DNA of 57,989 nucleotides from Spirochaetota bacterium (GTDB lineage: Bacteria; Spirochaetota; UBA4802; JAFGDQ01), in NCBI GenBank assembly GCA_016934735.1, contig JAFGSG010000056.1:1-57989 (forward strand). Reading direction: 5' to 3'. The position numbers and the translations under genes are program-made. A model generated the notes under the pieces. The model did no database searches and was not told the DNA's origin. It saw only the letters and a program-made list of their open reading frames with translations. Positions within the stretch are counted from its first letter, which is position 1, and every line of letters starts with the position of its first letter. Of the stretch, positions 18,038-26,800 are shown in pieces.

Positions 18038-21000
18038 ATGCAGGAAATCGACGGTAAAATTGAATATACACCTGAAGAATTACGGGAAATAGAAAGAATT
18101 CTGGGATATATATCACAGGAAACGCTCGGTCACTTGCCGGCAAATGAAATTCCTGATGCCGAGCGCTATCATGATAAAGAACAGGAAATGCACAATGATA
18201 ATGTTGATATTGACCTTCAGCATAAACATGAACAGTTTCCTGAAGAAATGGAAATATTAGGTCAGGACATCGGAGAAGAGCAGGATTTTCAATATGAACA
18301 CGAAGAAACTGAACCGGGAGCAGAAGAGGAAGCTGAAAAAATTGAAGAAATTGCCGACATCACGGATCTAATTCAGGAAATTAACGAAGAAAAAGATGAA
18401 AGAATACCTGAAGAATCTTTTCAGGGAATTCCTCCGGAAAAAATATCAACTATAGAGGAAGTATTTGAGGAACCTTCTTTTGAAACAGAAGAGGAAGACC
18501 TCACAGTGTTGAAGAAAAAAGAACAGATTCAGGATATTCCCGAAGAAGAAGATTTTGACATGGATCTGCTCGCAGAAGAACTCGAAAAGCAACAGGAGGA
18601 AGAAGAGCCGTCTAAGAAAGCTGAAAGAGCAATACCGCCTATAGCCGAAGAACCGCTGTTTGATGAAGATACGTTAACAGGCCTTGAATCACCAGCGTTA
18701 ACAGAATTTGATATAGAAGGACCAGAAGAAATTTTAAAGGCGGCAGCAGAACAAAAAGGAAAAATTCGAGGGAAAGAAACCCTTGATTTGGATATTTCAG
18801 ATATATCACCGGTTGAGGAAATAGAAACAGAATATGCTGAACCTGCAGCAGTAAAACCGGGTATTGAAAAAGTCGGAACTGAAATTGAAGATGAATTTCC
18901 GGATATTGACTTTACAGGATTGGATGAACCTAAATCCAGACCCGATAAAAATACCCCGCCTGCTGAATCATCATTAACCGAAATCCCGGAAGCAAAATTA
19001 TCAACCGATCTAGATAAAATCCATGACTTATTCGCTGATGAGAAACCGGGTGAATTTTCACTGGATATGGATTTAGAACCCGATGTAAAACCATCTATTA
19101 AAGATGAATTTACACCAGATGCACAAAAAGAAAAAATTAAAAAAACAGAAGAAGAAATTGAACTTTCTGACAACGAATTAAAAAAACTTAATAAAGTTAT
19201 CCAGTTTTTCCACCCGAATCTGACTAAAATTATTAAAGATGTAATTATAAATGATCTTCTTTCAGGCACAGAAACAAGAGAGCTTGTGGATATACTGCTA
19301 TCCGGAAGTCCGGAAGAGGATGTTAAATCCTATTTAGAAAAAAAATTAAATAAAAAAATAGATGTTTTCCGCCCGGCTAAAGGAAGACGCGTAATTGCCG
19401 CAAGGCCTGAATATACCGAAGAAGGAAGAGAGAGAAAGACGCGTCTTTACAAAATTTCCGGGCTCTTTGCTGCTGCTGCTATAGTCCTGGTTATATTAGG
19501 CGTACTTGCGTATCAAAACATTTATATTCCGGTAATGGCCAAAAAAAATATTGATGAGGGCGTCAGTCTTATAAAAAAACCCGGAGTGCCTGTTATTCAA
19601 AAGCAAAGAGATTACAAAAAAGCCGAGGAAATTTTTAATCATGTAAATGATAATTATATAAAAGATTACCTTTACGGATATCATTCTTATGCAAAAGCAT
19701 ATTTTCAGAATAAGGAATATGATTACGCGCTTGATAAGCTGAATAAGGCATACGAAATCGACGCTTCAAATGTCGATACTCTGATCAATCTGGGTTTTTT
19801 CTATTCAAAGCTGCCGGCTCCTAATTTTGAAAAAATAAAACCTCAGCTTGACAATTATTATTATAAAAAAATAAAACCCGCAGGGCCGGTTGATAAACAA
19901 ATCGATGTCGCAATTGATTTTTACAGGAAAGCCATCAATAAAGACCCGGAAAACATTACAGCATTATACGGGATAGGAAACGCTTACACAAATCAGGGAG
20001 AATATTATAAGGCAAGGCAGTACTATGAAAATATTTTGGCAGTGGACAAAGAATCAGTAGTGGGATATTCGGGACTATTAAATCTATATATTGAAAGAGA
20101 TGCGTTGCCCGAAATATTAACAATCCATACAGATCTTGGAAACAGGAAAAAATTATCCGATGTGCCGTCCGCTTTGCTCGCAAAACTCGCTTCTTATTAT
20201 TTGAGCAAGAAAAGAACAGACGAAAGAAACATTAGAATCGATTATGGTGTGCAGTCCCCCTCTATCAAAGATTTCAACGACAATCCCTATCCTGCCGTAA
20301 AAAACGTGCTAAACGCGCTTACTGCCCGCGACATTGAATATCCTCCGTTATTTTTGCAGTTTGCCAAGCTCTCAAAAGAAGAAAATAACCTTAACCTTAT
20401 GAAGAGAAATCTTTTAACAGCACTGGAAAAAGATCCAAATTATTTTGCAGCACATATACTGTTAGCGCAGTATTATTATATGACAAATGATTTTGTTGAA
20501 GCTTACAAGTCATGCAAAAAAGCTGAGCAGGCATATCTCTCACCCCCGGAATTCACTAACGAAGACTTTTTCCATGAAACAGAAAAAATCGGCGCCGCCT
20601 ATGCCATTATGGGAAATATTTTTTATTATGCTGATAAAATGAAATTCAGATTCGGTGATGAGTTCGATGAAGGAAATAATCAGGAAAAAAGTGATAAACT
20701 GGCTAATTACTCTATAGCACAGGAAAAATATGAAAAATCTATAGAGGAAAATTACAAATCCAGCGAGGTATTCTATAACCTTGGAAGGATTTATTATGTA
20801 AAAGGCCAATATGACAAGGCAACCTCTGTATGGCTCAATCTTTATGAAGATTTTACTGCCGAGCCAGAATTATTATTCGCTTTAGGGAATGCGTTCTACC
20901 ATCAGGATAATCTTGAAGCAGGCAAAGGGGAATATCTCAAGGTTATTTCATTTTTTGAAAGCAAGGCGGACCGCATACCGCAGATTGTACCCGGAAGAAA

Positions 21001-21256
21001 TGAGCATACAAGAATCTATCAGAATCTTGCATCTGCATATAATAATCTCGGCGCAATATATCAGATCCAAAATAATGAATCAAAGAGCAATATCAGTTAT
21101 TGGAAAGCCATTGAATACGCAAAAAAAATCGAAAAAGAAAATGAGTTCGCGCGAGTTAATCTCGCAAGAGCATTTAAAACTAAAAGAGAAAACGTGTTGC
21201 CTATTATTGATGAAAATATAGCGGTAACTATTGATACATACAAAGAATTTAAATAG
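18038..21256 (+). CDS. TPR-containing membrane protein, FlcA-like flagellar collar candidate
   Basis: A very long 1,072-residue protein in three parts. Residues about 1-390 are strongly acidic, Glu-rich and probably disordered. Residues about 390-470 form a helical basic segment, followed by one transmembrane helix (about 474-496). The remainder (about 540-1060) is a string of TPR repeats (for example ALYGIGNAYTNQGEYYKARQYYENIL). This architecture matches the spirochaetal periplasmic flagellar collar protein FlcA, which links the flagellar motor stators to the membrane, with the TPR part in the periplasm. I recognise the pattern, not a tested homology. The PilZ gene follows immediately on the other strand. 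Confidence 0.6.
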   Translation: MQEIDGKIEYTPEELREIERILGYISQETLGHLPANEIPDAERYHDKEQEMHNDNVDIDLQHKHEQFPEEMEILGQDIGEEQDFQYEHEETEPGAEEEAEKIEEIADITDLIQEINEEKDERIPEESFQGIPPEKISTIEEVFEEPSFETEEEDLTVLKKKEQIQDIPEEEDFDMDLLAEELEKQQEEEEPSKKAERAIPPIAEEPLFDEDTLTGLESPALTEFDIEGPEEILKAAAEQKGKIRGKETLDLDISDISPVEEIETEYAEPAAVKPGIEKVGTEIEDEFPDIDFTGLDEPKSRPDKNTPPAESSLTEIPEAKLSTDLDKIHDLFADEKPGEFSLDMDLEPDVKPSIKDEFTPDAQKEKIKKTEEEIELSDNELKKLNKVIQFFHPNLTKIIKDVIINDLLSGTETRELVDILLSGSPEEDVKSYLEKKLNKKIDVFRPAKGRRVIAARPEYTEEGRERKTRLYKISGLFAAAAIVLVILGVLAYQNIYIPVMAKKNIDEGVSLIKKPGVPVIQKQRDYKKAEEIFNHVNDNYIKDYLYGYHSYAKAYFQNKEYDYALDKLNKAYEIDASNVDTLINLGFFYSKLPAPNFEKIKPQLDNYYYKKIKPAGPVDKQIDVAIDFYRKAINKDPENITALYGIGNAYTNQGEYYKARQYYENILAVDKESVVGYSGLLNLYIERDALPEILTIHTDLGNRKKLSDVPSALLAKLASYYLSKKRTDERNIRIDYGVQSPSIKDFNDNPYPAVKNVLNALTARDIEYPPLFLQFAKLSKEENNLNLMKRNLLTALEKDPNYFAAHILLAQYYYMTNDFVEAYKSCKKAEQAYLSPPEFTNEDFFHETEKIGAAYAIMGNIFYYADKMKFRFGDEFDEGNNQEKSDKLANYSIAQEKYEKSIEENYKSSEVFYNLGRIYYVKGQYDKATSVWLNLYEDFTAEPELLFALGNAFYHQDNLEAGKGEYLKVISFFESKADRIPQIVPGRNEHTRIYQNLASAYNNLGAIYQIQNNESKSNISYWKAIEYAKKIEKENEFARVNLARAFKTKRENVLPIIDENIAVTIDTYKEFK

Positions 21257-21265
21257 CAGATAATT

Positions 21266-21583
21266 TCATGAATCAATAACTTTTTTTAATTTTGATTCAT
21301 GACTGATATTTATATCGATAAATTCAATTCCCATGCCGCATTTACTGTCTTTACTGTTCCCTTCGCTCATCCATCGGACAATTCCTTTTATATCAATATT
21401 TTCTTCGTTGGGAGTCATAATGGAAAGTTGAATTTCCGATCCTATTTTTACCGGCTCGGGAGTAGATATAAATATACCTCCATAGCTTAAATCCTCCGAC
21501 GTACTAAAAGTCATTCCGTCAGATGAGTGAACTTCCGATTTAACTTTTTTCGCGGTCCTTGAATGTTTTCTTTTTTCTTTCAT
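21266..21583 (-). CDS. PilZ-domain protein
   Basis: A 105-residue single PilZ domain. The N-terminal KRKHSRTAKK holds basic residues in the position of the c-di-GMP-binding RxxxR motif, and EDLSYGGI supplies the D/NxSxxG motif, so c-di-GMP binding is plausible though the first motif is not canonical. PilZ proteins commonly control motility or secretion. It is convergent with, and adjacent to, the FlcA-like gene, consistent with a motility role. Confidence 0.85.
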   Translation of the reverse strand: MKEKRKHSRTAKKVKSEVHSSDGMTFSTSEDLSYGGIFISTPEPVKIGSEIQLSIMTPNEENIDIKGIVRWMSEGNSKDSKCGMGIEFIDINISHESKLKKVIDS

Positions 21584-21764
21584 GTTTTTTCTCTAAAATA
21601 TTTTATATTAAACAAATAATATATGTGTTGCTTTTTTGCAAGAATAATATGTTTTATCACCGTCTGTGGCGGGGTGAAAAATATATTATGTCCGGATTAG
21701 CAACAAGTTAAATAATTATAATATACATTGACAAATTTACAACTTTTTTTTATCTTAATAAGAT
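21584..21764 (+). promoter_or_regulatory. Intergenic region with strong promoter-like sequence
   Basis: A perfect TTGACA at 21728-21733 and a TATCTT -10 at 21751-21756 are spaced by exactly 17 bases. The predicted start point (about 21763) lies at the ATG of the next gene, implying a leaderless message or a later real start. The rest of this gap shows no gene. Confidence 0.45.
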
Positions 21765-22226
21765 ATGCAAAAGCAAGTTAAAAGAGAAAAAGTATATTAC
21801 AACATTGTTTGGTCTCAACCGGCTGCCTGCAACAGACATACTATTATGGGAATTCCGGCTCTCGCCGGGATTGTGTGTTTATTTCAAAAAAAACATGACA
21901 TAATTAATTATCTGCTTTTTTATGCCTGCTGGAAAAGCGGGGTCCGGAACGGAACGAGAGATCTTTTAGACCCCAACCACAGCCAGTTCCCCGAACTGAT
22001 AAAATTGTCGGACAATAAAGACCTGATGTTTAAATATACCGTTGTTGATACAAGTCCTTCAGATATGCAGGATATAATGTACTGGCTGATAAATGAATAT
22101 GTGCCCTTGCTGAATAATGCTGAAGATTTCATCGACTCCGAAAGATATAAAGATATTTATTTACTGGAATTGTGTGAAAATGATGAAAATAATAGTGAGT
22201 CTTTCCCCAGAAGAGCAAAAAAATAA
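21765..22226 (+). CDS. Hypothetical protein beside the prophage attachment site
   Basis: A 153-residue protein I do not recognise. It has a hydrophobic stretch (about 27-50, MGIPALAGIVCLFQ..), an aromatic-rich region, and an acidic C-terminal half (YLINEYVPLLNNAEDFIDSERYKD). The promoter upstream sits so close that the message would be leaderless, or translation starts at Met28. It is the last host gene before the integrated phage. Composition is host-like, so it is probably a genuine chromosomal gene. Confidence 0.5.
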   Translation: MQKQVKREKVYYNIVWSQPAACNRHTIMGIPALAGIVCLFQKKHDIINYLLFYACWKSGVRNGTRDLLDPNHSQFPELIKLSDNKDLMFKYTVVDTSPSDMQDIMYWLINEYVPLLNNAEDFIDSERYKDIYLLELCENDENNSESFPRRAKK

Positions 22227-22228
22227 TT

Positions 22229-22270
22229 TGGGTTGCCGGGGAATCGAACCCCGAACCTATTGATTAAGAG
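22229..22270 (-). mobile_element. Phage attachment site: 3' fragment of tRNA-Lys(CTT)
   Basis: Read on the - strand, this 42-base stretch contains the anticodon loop CTCTTAA (anticodon CTT), the 3' anticodon stem, the variable region, a full T arm, the acceptor 3' strand GCAACCC and discriminator A. The 5' half of the tRNA is absent; upstream bases (from 22271) no longer pair as a D arm or anticodon stem. A tyrosine-recombinase element integrated in a tRNA 3' end leaves exactly such a copy at one junction and rebuilds the whole tRNA at the other, which must lie beyond the right edge. Confidence 0.85.
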
Positions 22271-22438
22271 ACACAAAAGATCAATTCCTTTTAGTTCTTG
22301 CCTATGCTTTTTATTACTTTTAATTACTATATTATATAGAAGAAAGTCAATCACTTTTCTTTCTATTGCGTTATAATAATATGTATTACTTAAAATCTAT
22401 CTCACATTTATCTCACATTTGAAATTTTCTTGTATAAT

Positions 22439-23278
22439 TTATTTTTTATACTTCTTCAACGCCAGTTTTCGATACTTCTCATAGCTCGGATCGTTAAATA
22501 TGCTCTCGATCTCTCTCTCGATTATCGGCTTGACCTTCCGCAGCGCAAGAGCGTAGACCTGAGCTTCCCAGTCCGTCTCGAACTTCTGTTCCAGCTTGTC
22601 ACGTGTTACTTTGAACTTTGGAAAGTTAAAGTTGACTTGTATGTGTTCCCATGTCTTTCCTTTCTTAACGAGCGGGATCTCTTTTAGTTCAGTTCCTCCG
22701 GCAAGATAAGACTCATACTCGCCACCCCGGACAAACTTAACGCATTGCTCATAAGTTAAAGTCTTCATCTTTTTAACCAGCTTCATAATTTCATTAGAAT
22801 TAAGCGATTCTATGATATAAGCAGAGAGCAAAGTTGTTTTGTTGCCAAGCTCTATTACGTCTTCTCTCTTCAGCCTGCCATGCAGGACAAGTTTATATAT
22901 CTGCTCAGCTTTATAAAAATAATTTTCACCATAAGGCGAGCTTTCAATAAATTCTTTTTCATTATTAAATCCAAGTTCAGCCCACTTTTTATGTTCTTTG
23001 AAATAGCTGTAAGTTCTGCCGAGCTTGAAATAATTATCGCCCGTCTTCCCGGATAACACCAGTATTGAGGCCTGAAGGTATCGGGCTTCTATCTCGCCTT
23101 TAATATCTATGATTGCTTTATATCGTTCTTTATCCTTCAGGATTTCGTCAATATCGGGAACGCGCGATCTTTGAACTGCTTTGAAATATCGGTCTGCCTG
23201 TATTTCACTTCCGATTATCGATTCTTTAATATTTTCGAGGTCTGTAATGAGGGCTAAATCAGCATCCTTGCCGAACAT
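22439..23278 (-). CDS. Hypothetical protein next to the attachment site
   Basis: A 279-residue, charged, mostly helical protein I cannot assign. The middle (YFKLGRTYSYFKEHKKWAEL, then EFIESSPYGENYFYKAEQIYKL) resembles segments in phage or plasmid DNA-binding proteins, but no diagnostic motif is seen. A terminator at 23407-23435 separates it from the lysis genes, and it has its own ribosome-binding site (AAGGAG). It is therefore a separate unit at the prophage edge, a place where accessory or immunity genes often sit. Confidence 0.6.
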   Translation of the reverse strand: MFGKDADLALITDLENIKESIIGSEIQADRYFKAVQRSRVPDIDEILKDKERYKAIIDIKGEIEARYLQASILVLSGKTGDNYFKLGRTYSYFKEHKKWAELGFNNEKEFIESSPYGENYFYKAEQIYKLVLHGRLKREDVIELGNKTTLLSAYIIESLNSNEIMKLVKKMKTLTYEQCVKFVRGGEYESYLAGGTELKEIPLVKKGKTWEHIQVNFNFPKFKVTRDKLEQKFETDWEAQVYALALRKVKPIIEREIESIFNDPSYEKYRKLALKKYKK

Positions 23279-23371
23279 AAATACTCCTTAGTGTTTTTGC
23301 TAATTGTGATAAGGACGGCAGGAAAAGGCAAGCAATTAATTTCATTTCTCTTAGTATTTATATTTTACTAT

Positions 23372-23389
23372 ACAATTATCATAAATTGT
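23372..23389 (-). promoter_or_regulatory. Inverted repeat upstream of the att-proximal gene
   Basis: ACAATT (23372-23377) and AATTGT (23384-23389) form a 6-bp dyad about 95 bases upstream of the start at 23278. A TATAGT-like -10 lies just downstream of it on the - strand. It may be an operator for separately controlled expression. The support is modest. Confidence 0.3.
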
Positions 23390-23406
23390 TTACTTTTTAC
23401 AAGTGT

Positions 23407-23435
23407 AAAAAAATACCGGACAGAGGATGTCCGGT
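23407..23435 (-). terminator. Rho-independent terminator of the late operon
   Basis: On the - strand, a seven-pair stem (ACCGGAC at 23429-23435, GTCCGGT at 23415-23421) with a seven-base loop is followed by a run of seven Ts (23407-23413). It sits 36 bases after the last lysis gene and should end the long tail-lysis transcript. Confidence 0.85.
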
Positions 23436-23470
23436 GAGTTAAGATTCATAAGGAGATTTATGAAGCCAGT

Positions 23471-23902
23471 TTAAAAATTTATCTGAGCGCTGGCTTGCAG
23501 ACCCGCACTCTTATTTGAAAATAAAGCATTACCCCCGATTGCAAAACGCCCAAAGTTATACAAATAACCCACGCCGTAGCTCGACAGAAAAGATTTATCA
23601 TGGTATTGAAATAAATAGCTGACCTGTATTATATGCCGTCTTACCCTGGGAATACATGAGATCGGAAAATCGGCATGAATACTCTTTTCATTATCCCAAC
23701 AATCAACGCCTAATTTACTGTCTTTGAGTTCACCTTTAATTTGCAATGGTACGGGATTTTTCGGTTTATCCGTGTGCCATGTATGTGTAGTTGTAGGCTG
23801 TCCCACGTTCACCGTCCCTGAATCCGGCGCGAGCTTATACCCGATAATACCGCAGATTAAAGCGTAAATTATCAGACCTGCTATGATTAAATATTTTTTC
23901 AT
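23471..23902 (-). CDS. Membrane-anchored phage protein, possible spanin-type lysis protein
   Basis: 143 residues with an N-terminal transmembrane helix (about 4-24), a Pro/Thr-rich linker and a beta-rich C-terminus ending in an aromatic-poor strand (ASAQINF). It lies last in the lysis cluster. The single anchor and position suggest an envelope-spanning lysis (spanin-like) function. The C-terminal beta pattern could also be an outer-membrane segment. No diagnostic motif is present. Confidence 0.5.
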   Translation of the reverse strand: MKKYLIIAGLIIYALICGIIGYKLAPDSGTVNVGQPTTTHTWHTDKPKNPVPLQIKGELKDSKLGVDCWDNEKSIHADFPISCIPRVRRHIIQVSYLFQYHDKSFLSSYGVGYLYNFGRFAIGGNALFSNKSAGLQASAQINF

Positions 23903-23905
23903 TTT

Positions 23906-24136
23906 CTACTGTTCTTCGCTCTGGCACTTTCCGAATTTAATATAACCTACATGATAAATCAGCAGATACAAATCGCCATCTATACAGACAGCCATAGCCC
24001 CGATATCGGGATAAATCGCAACCTGTTCGATTTTCGGTATTTTGTATTTCATTTTTACTTCAGGCTTTTTCTCTTCCGGCAGTACAGGCAAGGCCAGTAA
24101 CCCAAACAGTAAGATTGCACTTAATAACTTTTTCAT
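23906..24136 (-). CDS. Small secreted protein of the lysis cluster
   Basis: 76 residues with a strong signal peptide (MKKLLSAILLFGLLALPVLP), no lipobox, and a short mature part containing two cysteines. It sits four bases from its neighbours in the holin-amidase-spanin region. An o-spanin-like or signal-exported lysis role is possible. It is not recognised as a known family. Confidence 0.6.
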   Translation of the reverse strand: MKKLLSAILLFGLLALPVLPEEKKPEVKMKYKIPKIEQVAIYPDIGAMAVCIDGDLYLLIYHVGYIKFGKCQSEEQ

Positions 24137-24139
24137 AAC

Positions 24140-24340
24140 TCACCTCAGTTTATTAATAAAATAATTCCTTATTAAATCTGCGAGATCAGGTACTATTATC
24201 AATATGACAATAACCATCAGCAAGACAATAATAGCCCAGCGCCTGCTTTCTTTTGACGTGAGATAAAAAGCTAAAACCTGCCAGCCGTTTGTAATCTTCT
24301 GTATTTTTATAGCATCTTTTAACGGCATTCGTTTATTCAT
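24140..24340 (-). CDS. Candidate holin
   Basis: 66 residues with a single strongly hydrophobic helix (about 34-54, WAIIVLLMVIVILIIV) between charged ends, lying just downstream of the amidase gene. Size, one membrane helix and position are those of a small holin. A GGTG box precedes the start. It would make the membrane hole that releases the amidase. Confidence 0.6.
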   Translation of the reverse strand: MNKRMPLKDAIKIQKITNGWQVLAFYLTSKESRRWAIIVLLMVIVILIIVPDLADLIRNYFINKLR

Positions 24341-24341
24341 T

Positions 24342-24518
24342 TTATTTCACCTTTAACGTCTTATCATATAATAATAATACTGCCCGGCACAGATTAAGTA
24401 TGTAACTTTTGACCGTCGGAGACATGTCTTTGCTTCCGTTATCAAGCAGTTCAAAATTAAACCTTATATCCTTTATCAGAATATCAAGGTCTTTTTGCTC
24501 TTTATCGCTCAAGCTCAT
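24342..24518 (-). CDS. Small hypothetical protein between amidase and holin
   Basis: A 58-codon frame (MSLSDKEQKDLDILIKDIRF..) that overlaps the last 17 bases of the amidase gene and stops one base before the holin start. It encodes a helical charged peptide with no membrane segment. Tight overlap on both sides supports translation. The role is unknown; regulation of holin timing is one possibility. Confidence 0.5.
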   Translation of the reverse strand: MSLSDKEQKDLDILIKDIRFNFELLDNGSKDMSPTVKSYILNLCRAVLLLYDKTLKVK

Positions 24519-25062
24519 AGCATTCGTTATCCGCTTTGTTAAATTTAAAACCTTCAGCTATTAAGAATTTCTGTAATTTATTCCAGTCAAAATTACCAGG
24601 GCAATTCTTGTATTTTCCGCTGAATTTTTTTCCGTTATAGCCGTGTCCAACTATGGACGCGATTGGAAATAACCCCAGGTATGCGTCTATCATCTCAAAC
24701 AGCGATTTATACTGATTGCTTGTATAGCTTCCTTTGTTGTCAACTTCAGAATTAACAAGCTCTATTCCTATTGTGTATTTATCGTGCTTGCCTGATGAGC
24801 TATGATAACACCAGTACAACGGATTAAGAATATTGTATATATCGCCGTTCTTATCGATTTCGCTGTGGAATAAAGCTATGCCTTTTTTGTATTGTTCAGC
24901 TCTTTCCCCCGCGAGCATCCAGTTCAGGATTGCCCTTGCCGACTTTCCGCCGCCCGTGCCATGTATGACTATTTCTTTTATATCTTCGACCTTGCGATTA
25001 AACTGATCTTCAATGTCCTTGAAATATTTTTTGTGAATCCGGTCTTCATTGATTATATTCAT
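24502..25062 (-). CDS. Endolysin, N-acetylmuramoyl-L-alanine amidase (Amidase_2)
   Basis: A 186-residue zinc amidase that cuts between muramic acid and the peptide stem. Zinc ligands are His34 (IVIHGTGGG), His140 (VGHGY) and Cys154 (KNCPG). The HGTGGGKSARAIL start and GIELVNS segment fit the family. No signal peptide is present, so release by a holin is expected. It starts just inside the end of the upstream gene. Confidence 0.85.
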   Translation of the reverse strand: MNIINEDRIHKKYFKDIEDQFNRKVEDIKEIVIHGTGGGKSARAILNWMLAGERAEQYKKGIALFHSEIDKNGDIYNILNPLYWCYHSSSGKHDKYTIGIELVNSEVDNKGSYTSNQYKSLFEMIDAYLGLFPIASIVGHGYNGKKFSGKYKNCPGNFDWNKLQKFLIAEGFKFNKADNECYELER

Positions 25063-25592
25063 GTTATAACCCCCTGCCGAATCTCGATCTTTTCGAGCGG
25101 TATCCCTTCATAGGTAAGTTCAAGTTCCCTCTTATCGGTTGCCGATCTCTCAACTTGTATCCCGATATACTTTTCGTCAAGTGTCACGGCAGCGGTAAAG
25201 TCTGCCGGAAGGAATGGTATGTTGATCTTTCCCGCGACACCACCGTAATCAATGTTAAGATCAGCCTTAACCTTTGAAATTATCGCATCGCCATCCAGCG
25301 AGTCCTTGAGCTGCACCTTGATTTCCGTAGTGTCTGCCAAGTCTTCAACAGGCAATCCCGTATCTTTATTTGTTACCATTACCGATATATCGCTTGCGTC
25401 TCCGTATATAATGTACACGTCCGACACCTCCCCGTATAAAATATTAATCTTAGTCAGGCTTCCGATAAGCTCGTTGATTTTTTCTACTTCGCCGACAAGA
25501 CGAACGTATTCACCTTCATCAGGCTCTCCTGAATTATCAGATAACCAATCACCGAGCCATATTTCAGCCCAATCAATAAGCCAGTTCATCAA
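25059..25592 (-). CDS. Phage structural protein, baseplate/fibre-associated
   Basis: 177 residues; the N-terminal half is acidic and amphipathic. The C-terminal half looks like an Ig/BppU-type beta domain (DISVMVTNKDTGLPVEDLAD..KVQLKDS). Such modules build receptor-binding or upper-baseplate proteins. Genes on both sides overlap it by four bases (ATGA). The exact part is unknown. Confidence 0.55.
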   Translation of the reverse strand: MMNWLIDWAEIWLGDWLSDNSGEPDEGEYVRLVGEVEKINELIGSLTKINILYGEVSDVYIIYGDASDISVMVTNKDTGLPVEDLADTTEIKVQLKDSLDGDAIISKVKADLNIDYGGVAGKINIPFLPADFTAAVTLDEKYIGIQVERSATDKRELELTYEGIPLEKIEIRQGVIT

Positions 25593-26800
25593 TCAGCCTC
25601 AACTGTAGTTGTTCTCGTCCCATCTTCTTCAATAGTTCCGGTCAATTGCGGCGTTGTTCCGTCTTCCTTCGCAAACGTCTGTGTTACCGTAGTTCCTTCC
25701 AACGTTCTCGTTGAATTACCCCTGACAAACGCATTCAATGTTTTAATCATTTTACCAAAAGTCTTTGTGCCGTCTACAACCTTTAACCACAAAGCAGTTA
25801 TAACATCTGCTGCCGTATGGCTTGACCTCGAAGATACTGTTGCATCAAGATTTGTAAGCCTTGTATCTCCGAGAGCCGTAAGACCTGCCCCATTTGCGCC
25901 CAGTCTTGTATATGCATCACCGGATTGCGGATTGTGCGTGCCGGATGCAAGAGTGCCGATTATTCTACCAAGTATAGTTGCTATGTTACTTACTGCCGTA
26001 AGTAGTCCAGCATCACTTATTGCAGTATCGCACTCTACATTTACCTGAGCTACAGAAATATTATTTAATACCCCAAGAGCGTGTGCAGTCCATCTGTACC
26101 CTGTAACATCTTCATACATCGTTGCAAGACTATCTGTTACTACTTTTATGGCATCAATAAGAAGATCAAGCCTTCCGCCATCATGCCAGTCGGCTTGAAG
26201 TTCGCTTGTATCGGCTAAAATATAATCGACAACAGTTTTAACATCGCCTACATCGTCAAAAGTATCGCTGACATGTCCGTCAACTGTTGAAATAGCCATA
26301 TCAAGATAGGTATTCAATAAATCCAAATAACCGGCACGGGCAGCCGTAAGTCTGCTTTCAATTTCATCTACAAGCGTTTCTATTGCAGACAGCCCATAAG
26401 TGCCGTTATTGACAATAGCATAACTATCACCTGTCTGCGCTGTATGTCCGTCAAGAGTATTTACCTTGTTTAAGTCGCCATCGCTCGCAATTCCTAAGTC
26501 TGCAAAATACGATGGTACTGTAACGATTGTATTTCCGCCTTCGACAAGAACAACAACATTAGAAGTAGAACTTACAGAATCGCATACGATTATATCAGCA
26601 TTAGATTCCGTTTGTGTAACATCAAAGTAATATCTGCCATGAGCGAGTTCAGTCGGATTAGTATCTGTAATAGCTGCAAACGCTCCATTATCTTTTGATA
26701 TTTCCATCGTTATCTGTGCGGCATCTCCTGTCACGGGTGCGCCTGTGGAATAATTAAATGCAAATACATATATTCTCTGACTTGCTACGTTTTTTTTCAT
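25589..26800 (-). CDS. Tail fibre/structural protein
   Basis: 403 residues. The N-terminus (RIYVFAFNYSTGAPVTGDAAQ..) looks like a beta-sandwich attachment domain, then a long region of regular helical-looking repeats (VVTDSLATMYEDVTGYRW) and a threonine-rich C-terminal segment. This fits a trimeric fibre that carries the receptor-binding protein. No enzymatic motif is seen. It starts four bases into the gene upstream. Confidence 0.6.
   Translation of the reverse strand: MKKNVASQRIYVFAFNYSTGAPVTGDAAQITMEISKDNGAFAAITDTNPTELAHGRYYFDVTQTESNADIIVCDSVSSTSNVVVLVEGGNTIVTVPSYFADLGIASDGDLNKVNTLDGHTAQTGDSYAIVNNGTYGLSAIETLVDEIESRLTAARAGYLDLLNTYLDMAISTVDGHVSDTFDDVGDVKTVVDYILADTSELQADWHDGGRLDLLIDAIKVVTDSLATMYEDVTGYRWTAHALGVLNNISVAQVNVECDTAISDAGLLTAVSNIATILGRIIGTLASGTHNPQSGDAYTRLGANGAGLTALGDTRLTNLDATVSSRSSHTAADVITALWLKVVDGTKTFGKMIKTLNAFVRGNSTRTLEGTTVTQTFAKEDGTTPQLTGTIEEDGTRTTTVEAD

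Noticed and set aside
18529..19269. 246-residue Ser-rich frame on the - strand
   Set aside because: A shadow of the Glu-rich region of the FlcA-like gene; GAA-rich codons read as TTC/TCC backwards.
22157..22354. Small frame across the tRNA-Lys fragment
   Set aside because: It crosses the attachment core and has no ribosome-binding site.
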